Counted from the first letter of the stretch, positions 17,860-26,977 are shown. The stretch: DNA of 64,000 nt from Haloechinothrix halophila YIM 93223 (GCF_000504245.1 NZ_KI632509.1:991723-1055722); one strand, 5' to 3'. Translations and numbers: made by a program. The notes: generated by a model from the letters alone, not told the origin.

Positions 17860-18243
17860 CTAGAAGCTGTCGCGGTAGCGGTCCAGCGCTTCCCTGAGCA
17901 GGTCGTCATCCCGGCTCGTGGCCGGTAGCAGGACTTCCTGGACGACGTCGATCACTTCAGCGACGTGCCGGTTGAGCTGCCGTTCTAGCCGCAGCTCGGT
18001 TTCCAGGCTTGCGACTCGGTCTTGGAGTTGGCGGATCTGGCGTTCGGCCGCCGCATGTCGGCGGCGTTCCAGTTTCTCGACCCGATGGCGCAGTGCCATT
18101 GTGCGTTTGGTGGCGGTGGCCGCGCGTTGCTGCGCCTGTCGCACCTCTGCGCGCAGGCGCGGGACATCGGAGATCGACGCCATCACAGTAGGGGCAAGCT
18201 GTTCGGCGAGGCGGCGGGCGCCAGCTCGGAGCTGCCTTTTCAC
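17860..18243 (-). CDS. Coiled-coil protein coupled to the LicD-methyltransferase gene
   Basis: A 127-residue protein. A basic N-terminus is followed by a long heptad region (residues about 40-95: LRAEVRQAQQRAA, RHRVEKLERRR, IRQLQDRVASLETEL) and a short conserved-looking tail, LNRHVAEVIDVVQEVLLPA. The tail resembles the small C-terminal domain called DUF6752, found with surface-polysaccharide enzymes, although I cannot confirm this. I chose the GTG at 18243 because it overlaps the upstream stop (GTGA) with GGTGGAG just ahead; a longer frame from 18270 also exists. Translation coupling suggests it works with the upstream enzyme, perhaps as an oligomerisation or localisation partner. Confidence 0.75.
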   Translation of the reverse strand: MKRQLRAGARRLAEQLAPTVMASISDVPRLRAEVRQAQQRAATATKRTMALRHRVEKLERRRHAAAERQIRQLQDRVASLETELRLERQLNRHVAEVIDVVQEVLLPATSRDDDLLREALDRYRDSF

Positions 18244-19820
18244 TGGCTCCACCTCACGGCGAGTCGGCACACGTGCGGGTCCTCGTCTTTGTATACGGCC
18301 AAGCCGTGATTTTCCTCCCGGTATTCGATGTGTCCGCCACGGGCCTCGATCTCGTTGACCACAGCGTCCGGGTCAAGGAAACGGCGGAAATGCTCGCCGA
18401 AAGCGTGTTCCGTTTTGGCGTCCGCGCCGGTGCGGAACTCGAGATAAAGAAGTCCGCCCGCTCGCAGCGCCATTTGGGCGAGTCGCCAAACGTGCTGGCG
18501 GCCGTCATCTTCCAGAGCGTGCAGCAGAAAGCGCCCGTAGAGTGTTTTCGGTGTCGCGTCCTGCGCCAGGCGGGCTCCCATTGCCAGGACCTGCCGTAGC
18601 TCATAGAGATTGAAAACCTCGAACTCCGCCGACACGTCTGTGGCATTCGCGGTGTCGCGAGCGTGTTCCACAGCGGAGTGCGCGTATTCGAGCCCGTGGA
18701 CCTGGTATCCCAGGCCAGCGAACCACAGCGCGTCTCGACCGGTGCCGAAGCCGATTTCTACGAGCGGGCGCGACGTCGACTCGCGTTCGTGCACCCATTG
18801 CGCGAAGGCGGACGGTTCGTCTGGGACGGCCGCGCTCTTCTGTCCGCTGTAGAAGGACTCCCAGTATTGATGTTGTTTTCGCAAACCGCGTACCCATCCT
18901 GTGAGGCGTTGACGCGTCGACCGAGGCGGCCGGAATGTGAATGACGGGTCCGGCACTCGCCAGTTCTCGCCGTACGTTGCTTCGAGAAGAGCTTCCTTGT
19001 CGGCTGGTGCTGGCAGTTGCCGACCGTGCAGGGTCACTTCGCCCAGGGGGAGGATCGCCGAGCGGGGCAACGGGGCCTTAACGGCAGGAAGCAGATGGAA
19101 GTCGTCGTCGACGATGAAGCCAGCGAAGACATCGATGCCGCGAGTGTCGCCGTCCGCGTCGGTAATCAATGTTTTGAAGCTTGCCGCGGAGAGCGGGCTG
19201 ATTGTGTGACCGTGTCGGCGGAGCACTCGGCGCAGGTGGAACGATTCCCGGGCGACGTCGAGCGGATGCGTATAGTCGCTGAGATACGCGAGATCAGCAT
19301 CGCTGTCGTGCCCGATGAGTTCGCCTTCTCGAACCGCGCCGAGCAGTGCGCCGAACGCGATGAACGCGTGGATGCCGCACTCCTCGCGGAGATCCCTGAG
19401 TAGTGTCTCGACGCCGTCAAGGAGGGAATCGACCATCGCCGTGCTGCCAGTGTCAAAAGCACGCTGCAGATGACCGTTCTTGTCCAGCGACAGCGGCTGA
19501 CCGGCCGCGTCAACGATGCGGACTTCCCCGTCACCGGTGCCGAACCAGTGGTCCTGGTCCGCCAGCACACGCTTACTGATGTGCTCGCGAATGGTGACTT
19601 GCGCTTTCCCGTCGAGATAGGGCCGCAGGGCGTGCGGCCACGGGATGCGGCGCGAGGTGCCTTGAGCGGCTGCTCGCCGAGAAGGTGGCGAAATAGACCA
19701 CACCCACTGCCCGCCGATACAGACATCCACAACCGCGTCCCAGTCGCTCGGTAGGCGCAGTGCGTCGTCATCAATGAAGGGAGCCTCAGCGGAGGTTCCC
19801 CCCGTCAGGGGCTCCGTCAT
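18240..19820 (-). CDS. LicD-type nucleotidyltransferase domain fused to a SAM-dependent methyltransferase
   Basis: A protein of about 526 residues with two catalytic parts. The middle section, GALLGAVREGELIGHDSDADLAY, carries the LicD-family nucleotidyltransferase pattern G-x-LLGA-R-x-G-x-I-x-x-D-x-D-x-D; this fold transfers phosphocholine or phosphosugar-like groups to surface glycans. The C-terminal section is a class I methyltransferase with motif I VEIGFGTGRDALWFA. The start is taken at 19820 (MTEPLTGG); upstream residues to 19919 look non-coding. The downstream coiled-coil gene overlaps the stop. A role in decorating a cell-surface polysaccharide or teichoic-type polymer is inferred from LicD; no glycosyltransferase is nearby. 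Confidence 0.82.
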   Translation of the reverse strand: MTEPLTGGTSAEAPFIDDDALRLPSDWDAVVDVCIGGQWVWSISPPSRRAAAQGTSRRIPWPHALRPYLDGKAQVTIREHISKRVLADQDHWFGTGDGEVRIVDAAGQPLSLDKNGHLQRAFDTGSTAMVDSLLDGVETLLRDLREECGIHAFIAFGALLGAVREGELIGHDSDADLAYLSDYTHPLDVARESFHLRRVLRRHGHTISPLSAASFKTLITDADGDTRGIDVFAGFIVDDDFHLLPAVKAPLPRSAILPLGEVTLHGRQLPAPADKEALLEATYGENWRVPDPSFTFRPPRSTRQRLTGWVRGLRKQHQYWESFYSGQKSAAVPDEPSAFAQWVHERESTSRPLVEIGFGTGRDALWFAGLGYQVHGLEYAHSAVEHARDTANATDVSAEFEVFNLYELRQVLAMGARLAQDATPKTLYGRFLLHALEDDGRQHVWRLAQMALRAGGLLYLEFRTGADAKTEHAFGEHFRRFLDPDAVVNEIEARGGHIEYREENHGLAVYKDEDPHVCRLAVRWSQ

Positions 19821-19935
19821 AGTGCCGCCGGACGGTACCAAAGTGTTCACTGCGCGCTCAAGTTTGCGATCTTGACAGGGCTCGGACTGTTTGGACTGGT
19901 CCGTTGAACTGCGACTCAAACCGCGACCCGACAGA

Positions 19936-19977
19936 CGAAACGCCGGGCGGCCGTCGCTGGGCCTGCCCGGCGTTTCG
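19936..19977 (-). terminator. Terminator of tRNA-Ser(GGA)
   Basis: Perfect 13-bp arms CGAAACGCCGGGC / GCCCGGCGTTTCG flank a 16-base loop, directly downstream of tRNA-Ser(GGA). The first arm is identical to that of the hairpin after tRNA-Ser(CGA) at 1635. Confidence 0.85.
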
Positions 19978-19990
19978 CCAGTTCAGTGAG

Positions 19991-20076
19991 CGGAGGATAC
20001 GGGATTCGAACCCGTGAGGGCTATTAACCCAACACGATTTCCAATCGTGCGCCTTAGGCCGCTCGGCCAATCCTCC
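19991..20076 (-). tRNA. tRNA-Ser(GGA)
   Basis: Acceptor strands GGAGGAT / ATCCTCC pair, with G as discriminator. The anticodon stem CACGA/TCGTG closes TTGGAAA, giving anticodon GGA. A long class II variable arm (TTGGGTTAATAGCCCTC) and the T-loop GGGTTCGAATCCC are present. CCA is not encoded. Confidence 0.97.
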
Positions 20077-20276
20077 GCCGGTTAGGCTACCTGACCAGCG
20101 GGTCTGGCCGTGCGGCGGCCTCTGTGACTCATCGAATCCGCAGCGCACCTCGCGGATGACCACCCGTTTACCCTTCGCAGCCCGTCAGGGGTGGCCCCGT
20201 AGCATTGGAGCCGACACTATGCCGTGTGCTGGCCGCCGCGTCGCGGCTGCTCCAACTCGTCATCGAAGGGCAACGT

Positions 20277-21596
20277 ATGACCGACCAGCAGCTGGTCAAA
20301 CCTCTCCCCATCAGTGGTTTCCCCGAATGGGTGCCCGAGGTGCGGCTGGTCGAGCAGCATTGGATCGACGCGATCCGCCGGAAGTTCGAGCAGTACGGCT
20401 TCTGCTCGATCGAGACGCCGTCGGTGGAGTCGCTCGAAGTCCTGATGGCCAAGGGCGAGACCTCCCAGGAGGTCTACACGCTGCGCCGGCTGCAGGCCGA
20501 TGCGGACGACGACAGCGACGCGCGCCTCGGTTTGCACTTCGACCTCACCGTGCCGTTCGCCCGGTACGTGGCTGGCCACCTGAACGACCTGGTCTTCCCG
20601 TTCAAGCGGTATCAGATCCAGCGCGTCTGGCGCGGTGAGCGCCCGCAGGAGGGCCGCTTCCGCGAGTTCACCCAGTGCGACATCGACGTCATCAATCCGG
20701 AGCGGGTGCCGCTGCAGTTCGACGCCGAGCTGCCTCGGATCGTGCACGAGATCCTGACCGAGCTCGAACTGCCAGCCTGGTCGCTGTACCTCAACAACCG
20801 CAAGATCCTGCAGGGCTTCTACGAGGGCCTTGGCATCGCGGACCCGATCGAGGCTATCCGGATCGCGGACAAGATGGACAAGATCGGCGCGGACGGCGTC
20901 GGCCAGCTGCTGTCCACCCGGCTCGGGCTCTCGGACGAGCAGGTCAACGCGTGCCTCGACCTGGCGCGGATCAACGGCGGCGACTCGTCGATCGTGGCCG
21001 CCATCGGCAGGCTCGGCGTCAAGTCCGACCTGCTGTCCGAAGGCCTTGATGAGCTGGCGTTCGTGCTGGACTCGCTGTCCGATCTGCCGGAAGGCTCCGT
21101 CCGTGCCGACATGTCGATCGCGCGTGGCCTTGACTACTACACCGGCACGGTCTACGAGGCGAAGTTCCTCGACTGGCCGTCCTACGGCAGCATCTGCGCC
21201 GGTGGCCGGTACGAGAATCTCGCTGGCAGCTTCACCAAGCGCAGCCTGCCCGGTGTTGGCATCTCCATCGGCCTGACCAGGATCTTCGCGAAGCTGCTCG
21301 CGGAGGGCCTACTGTCGACCGGCCCGAGCTGCCCCACCGAGGTGCTCGTCGTGCTGCCGAGTGAGGAACGTCGCTCCGACGCGACGACGACGGCGGCCGA
21401 ATTGCGCGGCAGGGGGCTCAACGTCGAGCTGTACCACCAGCCGGACAAGGTCGGGAAGCAGATCCGCTACGCGTCGCGAAAAGGCATCCCGTACGTCTGG
21501 TTCCCGCCGTTCGACGACGGCAAGCCGCACGAGGTGAAAGACCTCGACTCCGGCGAGCAGATCGTGGCCGACCCGGCGACCTGGCACCGCGACTGA
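20277..21596 (+). CDS. hisS: Histidyl-tRNA synthetase, divergent type
   Basis: A 439-residue class II aminoacyl-tRNA synthetase. Motif 2 is seen in YQIQRVWRGERPQEGRFREFTQCDIDVI, and the histidine-specific motif RGLDYYTGTVYE near residue 285 identifies HisRS. A C-terminal anticodon-binding domain (EVLVVLPSEE, VELYHQPDKVGKQIRYA) completes it. The N-terminus (KPLPISGFPEWVPE) and the HFDLTVPFARYV region differ from the usual actinobacterial HisRS (which has TKEMY and ALRPEGTA) and look closer to a eukaryote/archaea-like subgroup. It could be the only HisRS or a second copy. The ATG at 20277 has AAGGG upstream. Confidence 0.93.
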   Translation: MTDQQLVKPLPISGFPEWVPEVRLVEQHWIDAIRRKFEQYGFCSIETPSVESLEVLMAKGETSQEVYTLRRLQADADDDSDARLGLHFDLTVPFARYVAGHLNDLVFPFKRYQIQRVWRGERPQEGRFREFTQCDIDVINPERVPLQFDAELPRIVHEILTELELPAWSLYLNNRKILQGFYEGLGIADPIEAIRIADKMDKIGADGVGQLLSTRLGLSDEQVNACLDLARINGGDSSIVAAIGRLGVKSDLLSEGLDELAFVLDSLSDLPEGSVRADMSIARGLDYYTGTVYEAKFLDWPSYGSICAGGRYENLAGSFTKRSLPGVGISIGLTRIFAKLLAEGLLSTGPSCPTEVLVVLPSEERRSDATTTAAELRGRGLNVELYHQPDKVGKQIRYASRKGIPYVWFPPFDDGKPHEVKDLDSGEQIVADPATWHRD

Positions 21597-21662
21597 CGGG
21601 CTCCCCGCTGGCCTTGTCGCGTGGCTCACACGGTGTTTGCCGCACATCGTAAGCTGGCCGTC

Positions 21663-22043
21663 ATGGCTGTGAACCCCACTGGGCAAGGACTGAAACGTTT
21701 CCTGGAAGCCGCTCCCGACGAGCCGGTCGTGATGCTGAACCTGCTGCGGTTCGCCGACGGCGGCAAGGACTCCTACGAGCGCTACCTCGCGCACTTCGGT
21801 GACTGTGCGCGCGAGGTCGGCGGCGAGGTCCTCTACTACGGGGAGGGCGACTCGGCGCTGGTAGCCGAGGAAGGCCAGGCGTGGGATGCGGTACTGCTTG
21901 TCCGGTATCCGACCAGGCGGGCGTTTTCCGAGATGGTGCGCAACCCGCGCTACCAGGAGGGCACGCACTTCCGGGAGGAAGCGCTCGTAGAGGCAGTGCT
22001 GCAGCCGACGACGATGCGGCCGCTGCCGACGCCGGCGAACTGA
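21663..22043 (+). CDS. DUF1330 family protein
   Basis: A 126-residue protein with a ferredoxin-like dimeric alpha-beta barrel pattern. The segment EPVVMLNLLRFADGGKDSYERYLAHFG opens the domain, WDAVLLVRYPTRRAFSEMVRNPRYQEG closes it; both are characteristic of DUF1330. I took the ATG at 21663; the frame extends to 21621, but the extra residues resemble leader sequence. The family has no known function. It follows hisS on the same strand with a 66-base gap and may be expressed separately. Confidence 0.82.
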   Translation: MAVNPTGQGLKRFLEAAPDEPVVMLNLLRFADGGKDSYERYLAHFGDCAREVGGEVLYYGEGDSALVAEEGQAWDAVLLVRYPTRRAFSEMVRNPRYQEGTHFREEALVEAVLQPTTMRPLPTPAN

Positions 22044-22402
22044 GTCCGCCACCAGGGGCGCCGTGCTGCCGAGGAGCCGACGCCGTGACGCACTGCCAGG
22101 CCGATATGCCGCGGGGGACGGCGTGCCGGAGGTGATCCATCCGGGCGGGGTCACTGATCCATCCGGGCGGGACCAGGAGTCCGGTAACTCACAGTGAGTA
22201 CCACGTGGTTTACGGGCAGTTTCCCGTCTAGCCACCAGCGTGCGTAACGCATTAGGGTGACGCTCGGTGGTGGGAATCCGTACGAATGTCGTGTCCGTCC
22301 GGTGTTGATCACTTGACAGGACACGGATGAGTACGGACCGCAACGACGGACTGCGAGGACTGGCTACGGCTGGTTCTAGTGGGGGTAAGGATAGATTCAA
22401 CA
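22044..22402. other. Intergenic region upstream of glnX with a 17-bp direct repeat
   Basis: TGATCCATCCGGGCGGG occurs at 22133-22149 and again at 22155-22171, a 22-base period. The near-palindrome GTAACTCACAGTGAGTAC follows at about 22183. No coding frame is supported. The region should contain the promoter of the signalling operon starting at 22403. Confidence 0.55.
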
Positions 22403-23770
22403 GTGAGCACTGCGCTGCGGCCCGACGTCGAAGGGACTTCGGAACGGCGAGCGGACAAGCGGGGCGGGCGCTGGTCGCGGCCTGCCGAGATGGTGGCGAG
22501 ATCCTGGGCCACGACGCCAGGACGTCTCTCGATCATCGCGGGCGGGCTCGTCGTGCTGATCCTGCTGACGGGTGCCGTCGCCGCCGCGACCACGATGTCC
22601 AAGTCGGATACCACGACGGACCTTGTCGAGATCCACGAGCCGACCGCCGCCGACGTGCAACGGCTGTACCGGGTGCTGTCCGACGCAGACGCGGCCGCGG
22701 CGAGTTCGCTGCTCGTCGCCGGTGACGAACCCATCGAGATGCGGGAACGCTACGAGGACGACATCGCCCTCGCCGGTCCGACGCTAGGCCTCGCCGCGCT
22801 CGACCGCTCCGGTGACCCGAGAGTGACTGAGCAGATCGAGATCGTCGGACGGCAAGTGCCCACCTACGCGGGCCTCGTCGAGACGGCGCGGGCGAACGGT
22901 CGTCAAGAGCTGCCCATCGGTGGCGCCTACCTGCGGGAAGCGTCTCATCTGATGCGCACCGAGATCTTGCCCGCCGCGGAACGGCTGTACCGAATCCAGG
23001 TGGAGCGGGTGGCCGACGAGCGGGATTCGGCCGTCAGCTTCCCGTACACCGCGACAGCGCTCGCCGTGATCTTGTTCGTCGCGCTCCTGATGGCACAGGT
23101 CCAGATCAGACGACTATCGAAACGACGACTCAACATCGGCCTCATCGTCGCGACGGGGGCGATCGGGCTCGCCGTCGCCTGGAGCGCGGTCGCCATGACC
23201 GCGCACTCCGACCTCGTCAACGAGGGTCACGAGCACGGCTCTGCGCAGGTGAACCTGCTCGCCGACACCAGGATCACGGCACTGCAGGCGCGCGCGGACG
23301 AGCTGCTCACCCTGGTCGCGCGGGGCAGTGGCGGCGCATACGAGGAGGAGTTCGTCAAGCTGTCGCGCACCATCACTGGTGAGGTCGGCGATGGTGGGAC
23401 GCTGCGGGAGGCGCGCGGCATGACCGAGGACGCCGAACTATCGGCCCACCTCGACAAGGCCATCGGCGCGGCCGAGCGGTGGTTGACCACCCACGGCGAG
23501 ATCCGCGAGGCCGACGACGGCGGCCAGTACGAGGAGGCCGTCGAGCTCGCCGTCGACCGCAGGCGGGTCGGATCGAGCGCGCAGGAGTTCGCCGCGCTCG
23601 ACGACAGCCTCAGTGCCGCGATCGCCAGCGCGCGGCAGCACTTCGTCGACGAGACGGTCGGCGGCGGGCGGGCGTTGACCCTGCTCACGACGGGATGGGT
23701 ACTGCTCGCGCTGGTCGCGGTGGCGGGAGTCGTCGGCGGCATACGGCAACGACTGCGGGAGTATCGATGA
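22403..23770 (+). CDS. glnX: GlnX-type membrane signalling protein
   Basis: A 455-residue membrane protein. An N-terminal transmembrane helix (IIAGGLVVLILLTGAVAAATT) is followed by an extracellular helical region of about 150 residues, two central membrane helices (ALAVILFVALLMAQV and IGLIVATGAIGLAVAWSAVAM), a second extracellular helical region and a C-terminal helix. The order glnX-glnH-pknG matches M. tuberculosis Rv0412c-Rv0411c-Rv0410c, where GlnX is thought to pass the amino-acid signal from the lipoprotein GlnH to the kinase PknG. I chose the GTG at 22403 (AAGGA upstream); a GTG at 22379 would add eight residues. The stop overlaps glnH. Confidence 0.88.
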   Translation: MSTALRPDVEGTSERRADKRGGRWSRPAEMVARSWATTPGRLSIIAGGLVVLILLTGAVAAATTMSKSDTTTDLVEIHEPTAADVQRLYRVLSDADAAAASSLLVAGDEPIEMRERYEDDIALAGPTLGLAALDRSGDPRVTEQIEIVGRQVPTYAGLVETARANGRQELPIGGAYLREASHLMRTEILPAAERLYRIQVERVADERDSAVSFPYTATALAVILFVALLMAQVQIRRLSKRRLNIGLIVATGAIGLAVAWSAVAMTAHSDLVNEGHEHGSAQVNLLADTRITALQARADELLTLVARGSGGAYEEEFVKLSRTITGEVGDGGTLREARGMTEDAELSAHLDKAIGAAERWLTTHGEIREADDGGQYEEAVELAVDRRRVGSSAQEFAALDDSLSAAIASARQHFVDETVGGGRALTLLTTGWVLLALVAVAGVVGGIRQRLREYR

Positions 23771-24726
23771 AGCGTTGCGTCCGGATCGTGCTCGCGACAC
23801 TGCTTGTCGGGTTCGTCGCGTCGTGTGACGCCGCGGGTGAGCCGCGTTCGCTGGTGCCCGTCGTGCCGGCGGAGCGTCCCATGCCAGCCGGTGTCGACCT
23901 GTCCCCTGAAGCCCCGGAGGGCGGATCCGGCGAGGACTGCGGCGACCCGACCGCGAGCCTCGCGCCGAAGGGGCTCGCTACCCCGGCAGGGTCCACTATG
24001 GCTGAGATCAAGGAGCGCGGACGGCTCATCGCTGGTGTCGACCAGAACACCTACCTGTTCGGTTTCCGCGACCCGTCGACCGGCGAGCTCGAAGGATTCG
24101 ACATCGACATCGCCCGCGAGGTGGCCGAAGCGCTGTTCGGCGACCCGAACAAGGTGCAGTTCAAGACCGTGAGCGTGCAGGACCGGATCACCGCACTGGA
24201 GGACGGCTCGGTCGACATCATGGCCTATGCCATGACCATCACCTGTGAGCGGAGCGAGCAGGTCGAATTCTCCAGTGTGTATTTCGAGGCCGGTCAACGG
24301 GTGTTGGTACGGAAGGGTTCCGGCTATTCCAGTTTGTCCGACCTTGGCGGTAAGAAGGTATGTGCACCAAAGGAGTCGACGTCGCTGGCGAACCTGGTGT
24401 CGGCCGACCCCAAGCCAGTGCCGGTCGCGGTCAACGATCTGGCCGACTGCCTGCTGCTGTTGCAGCAACGGCAGGTCGAAGCTGTCTCGACGGATGACAC
24501 CGTGCTGGCCGGTATGGCGAGCCAGGACCCGTCGATCGAGGTGGTCGGCGAGACGTTCAGTAGCGAGCCCTACGGCATCGGAATCCCCAAGGACAACAAG
24601 GACATGGTGCGTTATGTCAACGCTGTGCTCGAAAAGGTGCGGGCCGAATCGTGGCAGGACATCTACGGCCGCTGGTTCGAGCCCGTCCTTGGCTCTGCCA
24701 CCCCACCGTCTCCGACGTACCGGTAA
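23767..24726 (+). CDS. glnH: Solute-binding lipoprotein GlnH (Asp/Glu sensor of PknG)
   Basis: A 319-residue lipoprotein. The signal peptide ends in the lipobox VASC (cysteine near residue 20), followed by a Pro-rich linker and a family 3 periplasmic binding domain (LIAGVDQNTYLFGFRDPSTGELEGFDIDIAREVAEALFG, then VDIMAYAMTITCERSEQVEFSS). Its ATG at 23767 overlaps the glnX stop (ATGA). In mycobacteria GlnH binds aspartate and glutamate and signals to PknG rather than feeding an ABC transporter; no permease gene is nearby here, which supports that role. Two cysteines in the mature domain may form a disulfide. Confidence 0.92.
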   Translation: MKRCVRIVLATLLVGFVASCDAAGEPRSLVPVVPAERPMPAGVDLSPEAPEGGSGEDCGDPTASLAPKGLATPAGSTMAEIKERGRLIAGVDQNTYLFGFRDPSTGELEGFDIDIAREVAEALFGDPNKVQFKTVSVQDRITALEDGSVDIMAYAMTITCERSEQVEFSSVYFEAGQRVLVRKGSGYSSLSDLGGKKVCAPKESTSLANLVSADPKPVPVAVNDLADCLLLLQQRQVEAVSTDDTVLAGMASQDPSIEVVGETFSSEPYGIGIPKDNKDMVRYVNAVLEKVRAESWQDIYGRWFEPVLGSATPPSPTYR

Positions 24727-24747
24727 CGCGATGCTGGAGTGGTACTC

Positions 24748-26976
24748 ATGACGCGCTGCCCGCGTGCCGGGTGTGCCGGAACGGTCGACGAGGACGGCTT
24801 TTGCGACGTCTGCGGGCTCGAGGCGGTCCCAGCCGAGGCCGGATCCGAACCGCAGAGCAAGCCCTCGACGCGCACCGGCGCGTCGAGCAGCAGCGGTGCG
24901 AAGTCCTGGACGGCCGCATCGTCGTCGTCGAACCCGGTGTCGTCGCGGTCCGGCTCGTCCGGCAGGGGCATGCTCGGCGTCGGGTTGATCGAAGTCCCTC
25001 CGGTGCCCTATCGCGATCCGAGCGACGTCGTGCTGGACAACCCCGTGGTGCCGGAGCGGCAGCGGTTCTGCGGTCGGTGTGGCGCTGAGGTCGGTAGATC
25101 GCGCGGCGAACGACCGGCTCGCCCCTCGGGGTTCTGCCCGAAGTGCGGGCAGCGGTACTCGTTCACGCCCGCGCTCAGTCCGGGGCAGGTCGTCAACGAC
25201 CAGTACGAGGTGCTCGGCTGCCTCGCCCACGGCGGGCTCGGCTGGATCTACCTCGCCCGTGACCAGGCGGTATCCGGGCGATGGGTGGTGCTCAAGGGCG
25301 TCATCGACGGCGCGGACGCCGACGCGACGGCCGCCGCGATCGCGGAGCGGCATTTCCTCGCAAAGGTCGAGCACCCGAACATCGTCAAGATCCACAACTT
25401 CGTGCAGCACGGCGACGAAGAGACCAGCGTCGGCTACATCGTCATGGAGTACGTCGGCGGGCAGTCGCTGAAGGAGCTGCTCAAACAGCGGCGCATCGAT
25501 CGTGGCCCAACCGAGTGCCTTCCGGTGGAGCAGGCCATCGCCTATGCGATCGAGGTGCTGCGCCCGCTTGGCTACCTGCACGCCAATGGGCTGCTGTACT
25601 GCGACGTCAAACCGGACAACGTGATCCAGACGCAGGAGCAGCTCAAGCTGATCGACCTTGGCGCCGTCCGGCACACTGACGACGATACCGGCGCGGTTTT
25701 CGGCACCGAGGGTTACCAGGCGCCCGAGGTGTCCGAGGAGGGCCCGTCGCCAGCGTCCGATTTGTATGCGGTTGGCCGGATGCTCGCCGTGTTGTCGATC
25801 CCGTTCGACTTCCGCTCCGCCTACGTCGACCGGCTGCCGTCGCAGGCGGAGGCACCGCTGCTCGCCGAGCACGAGTCGCTGTGGCGGCTGCTGGCGCGGG
25901 CGTGCCACCGCGATCCGCGACGTCGGTTCGACTCCGCCGTCGAGATGGCCGAGCAGCTGACCTGCGTGCTGCGCGAGGTGCTTGCCGCCGCCGACGGGCA
26001 GCCGAGGCCCGCGTCGTCGACGAACTTCGGCCCCGAGCTGGAGAGTTTCGGCACGCAGTCGCACGACAGCGAGGTCGTCGCCACGGTGGATGGCCTCACG
26101 GTCGCCCGCGCGTTGCCCGTGCCGAGGGTGGATGGATCGGACCCGGCCGCCGGCCTGCTGACCGCGCTCGGTTCGGCCAGCCCCGCCGACCTGCTCGACG
26201 AGGTCAAGGACACGTCGCCGACGGTCGAGGTGCGGCTGCGCCGTGTCCGCGCGCATATCGAACTGGGCGACATCGCCGCCGCGTGGTCCGAGGCGGAGGA
26301 GACGTCCGGCGACGCATGGCGGGCGCACTGGGCGAGGGGACTCGCCGCACTGGCAGCTGACAAACCGGTCGACGCGGGGCGGGCGTTCGACGCCGTGGTC
26401 GACCTGCTGCCCGGCGAGCTGGTCGCGAAGCTCGCGCTCGCCGCTGCCGCCGAGCTGAGTGGCGACCTCGCGGACGCCGCGCGCTACTACGGTGTCGCGT
26501 GGCGCACCGACCGATCGCTGGTCAGCGCGGCGTTCGGTCTGGCGCGGGTGCTGCTCGCGGACGGCGCACGGACCGAGGCGGTCGCGGTGCTCGGGTCGGT
26601 GCCGACAACGTCGGCGCACTACGTCGCCGCGCACGAAGCGGCGATACGCGCGGTCGCGAACACGCCGAACCCGGTGTCGCTGACCTCGACGGAGCTGGTC
26701 GCTGCTGGCCAGCGCCTCGGCGAGATAGAGATCGGCGAGGCGCGCAGGGCCAGGCTGGAGGCCGAACTGCTGGAGACCGCGCTGGAACGGGCGTTCGCGG
26801 ATGGACCGGACGCACCGGACGGCTCGCGAATGCTCGGCTGCCGGCTCGAAGAGGACGAACTACGGCTCGGTCTCGAACAGCGTTACCGCACGCTGGCGCG
26901 GCACTCCGCGAGTGTGCTCGAGCGTTACTCCTACGTGGACCGTGCCAACCAAGTGCGTCCGTGGACGTGGGTGTGA
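24748..26976 (+). CDS. pknG: Serine/threonine protein kinase PknG
   Basis: A 742-residue soluble kinase with an N-terminal zinc ribbon (CPRAGC, CDVC), a serine-rich linker, a rubredoxin-like pair (CGRCG near residue 110 and CPKCG near residue 130), the kinase domain (GGLGWIYLARD, VVLKG with the catalytic lysine, YCDVKPDNV, DLGAV) and a C-terminal TPR region. M. tuberculosis PknG (about 750 residues) has the same rubredoxin-kinase-TPR order and phosphorylates the FHA protein GarA to control 2-oxoglutarate metabolism. The catalytic loop is CDVKPDN, as in PknG, not HRD. The ATG at 24748 has GGAG eight bases upstream. A PP2C phosphatase gene follows after one base. Confidence 0.95.
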   Translation: MTRCPRAGCAGTVDEDGFCDVCGLEAVPAEAGSEPQSKPSTRTGASSSSGAKSWTAASSSSNPVSSRSGSSGRGMLGVGLIEVPPVPYRDPSDVVLDNPVVPERQRFCGRCGAEVGRSRGERPARPSGFCPKCGQRYSFTPALSPGQVVNDQYEVLGCLAHGGLGWIYLARDQAVSGRWVVLKGVIDGADADATAAAIAERHFLAKVEHPNIVKIHNFVQHGDEETSVGYIVMEYVGGQSLKELLKQRRIDRGPTECLPVEQAIAYAIEVLRPLGYLHANGLLYCDVKPDNVIQTQEQLKLIDLGAVRHTDDDTGAVFGTEGYQAPEVSEEGPSPASDLYAVGRMLAVLSIPFDFRSAYVDRLPSQAEAPLLAEHESLWRLLARACHRDPRRRFDSAVEMAEQLTCVLREVLAAADGQPRPASSTNFGPELESFGTQSHDSEVVATVDGLTVARALPVPRVDGSDPAAGLLTALGSASPADLLDEVKDTSPTVEVRLRRVRAHIELGDIAAAWSEAEETSGDAWRAHWARGLAALAADKPVDAGRAFDAVVDLLPGELVAKLALAAAAELSGDLADAARYYGVAWRTDRSLVSAAFGLARVLLADGARTEAVAVLGSVPTTSAHYVAAHEAAIRAVANTPNPVSLTSTELVAAGQRLGEIEIGEARRARLEAELLETALERAFADGPDAPDGSRMLGCRLEEDELRLGLEQRYRTLARHSASVLERYSYVDRANQVRPWTWV

Positions 26977-26977
26977 C

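Noticed and set aside
23479-23766. Longer N-terminus for GlnH
   Set aside because: It would overlap glnX; the ATG at 23767 gives a proper lipoprotein signal and the usual ATGA overlap.
23227-26634. Minus-strand open frame of 1135 codons opposite glnX, glnH and pknG
   Set aside because: It lies antisense to three well-recognised genes; long antisense frames are expected in GC-rich DNA, and it shows no domain.
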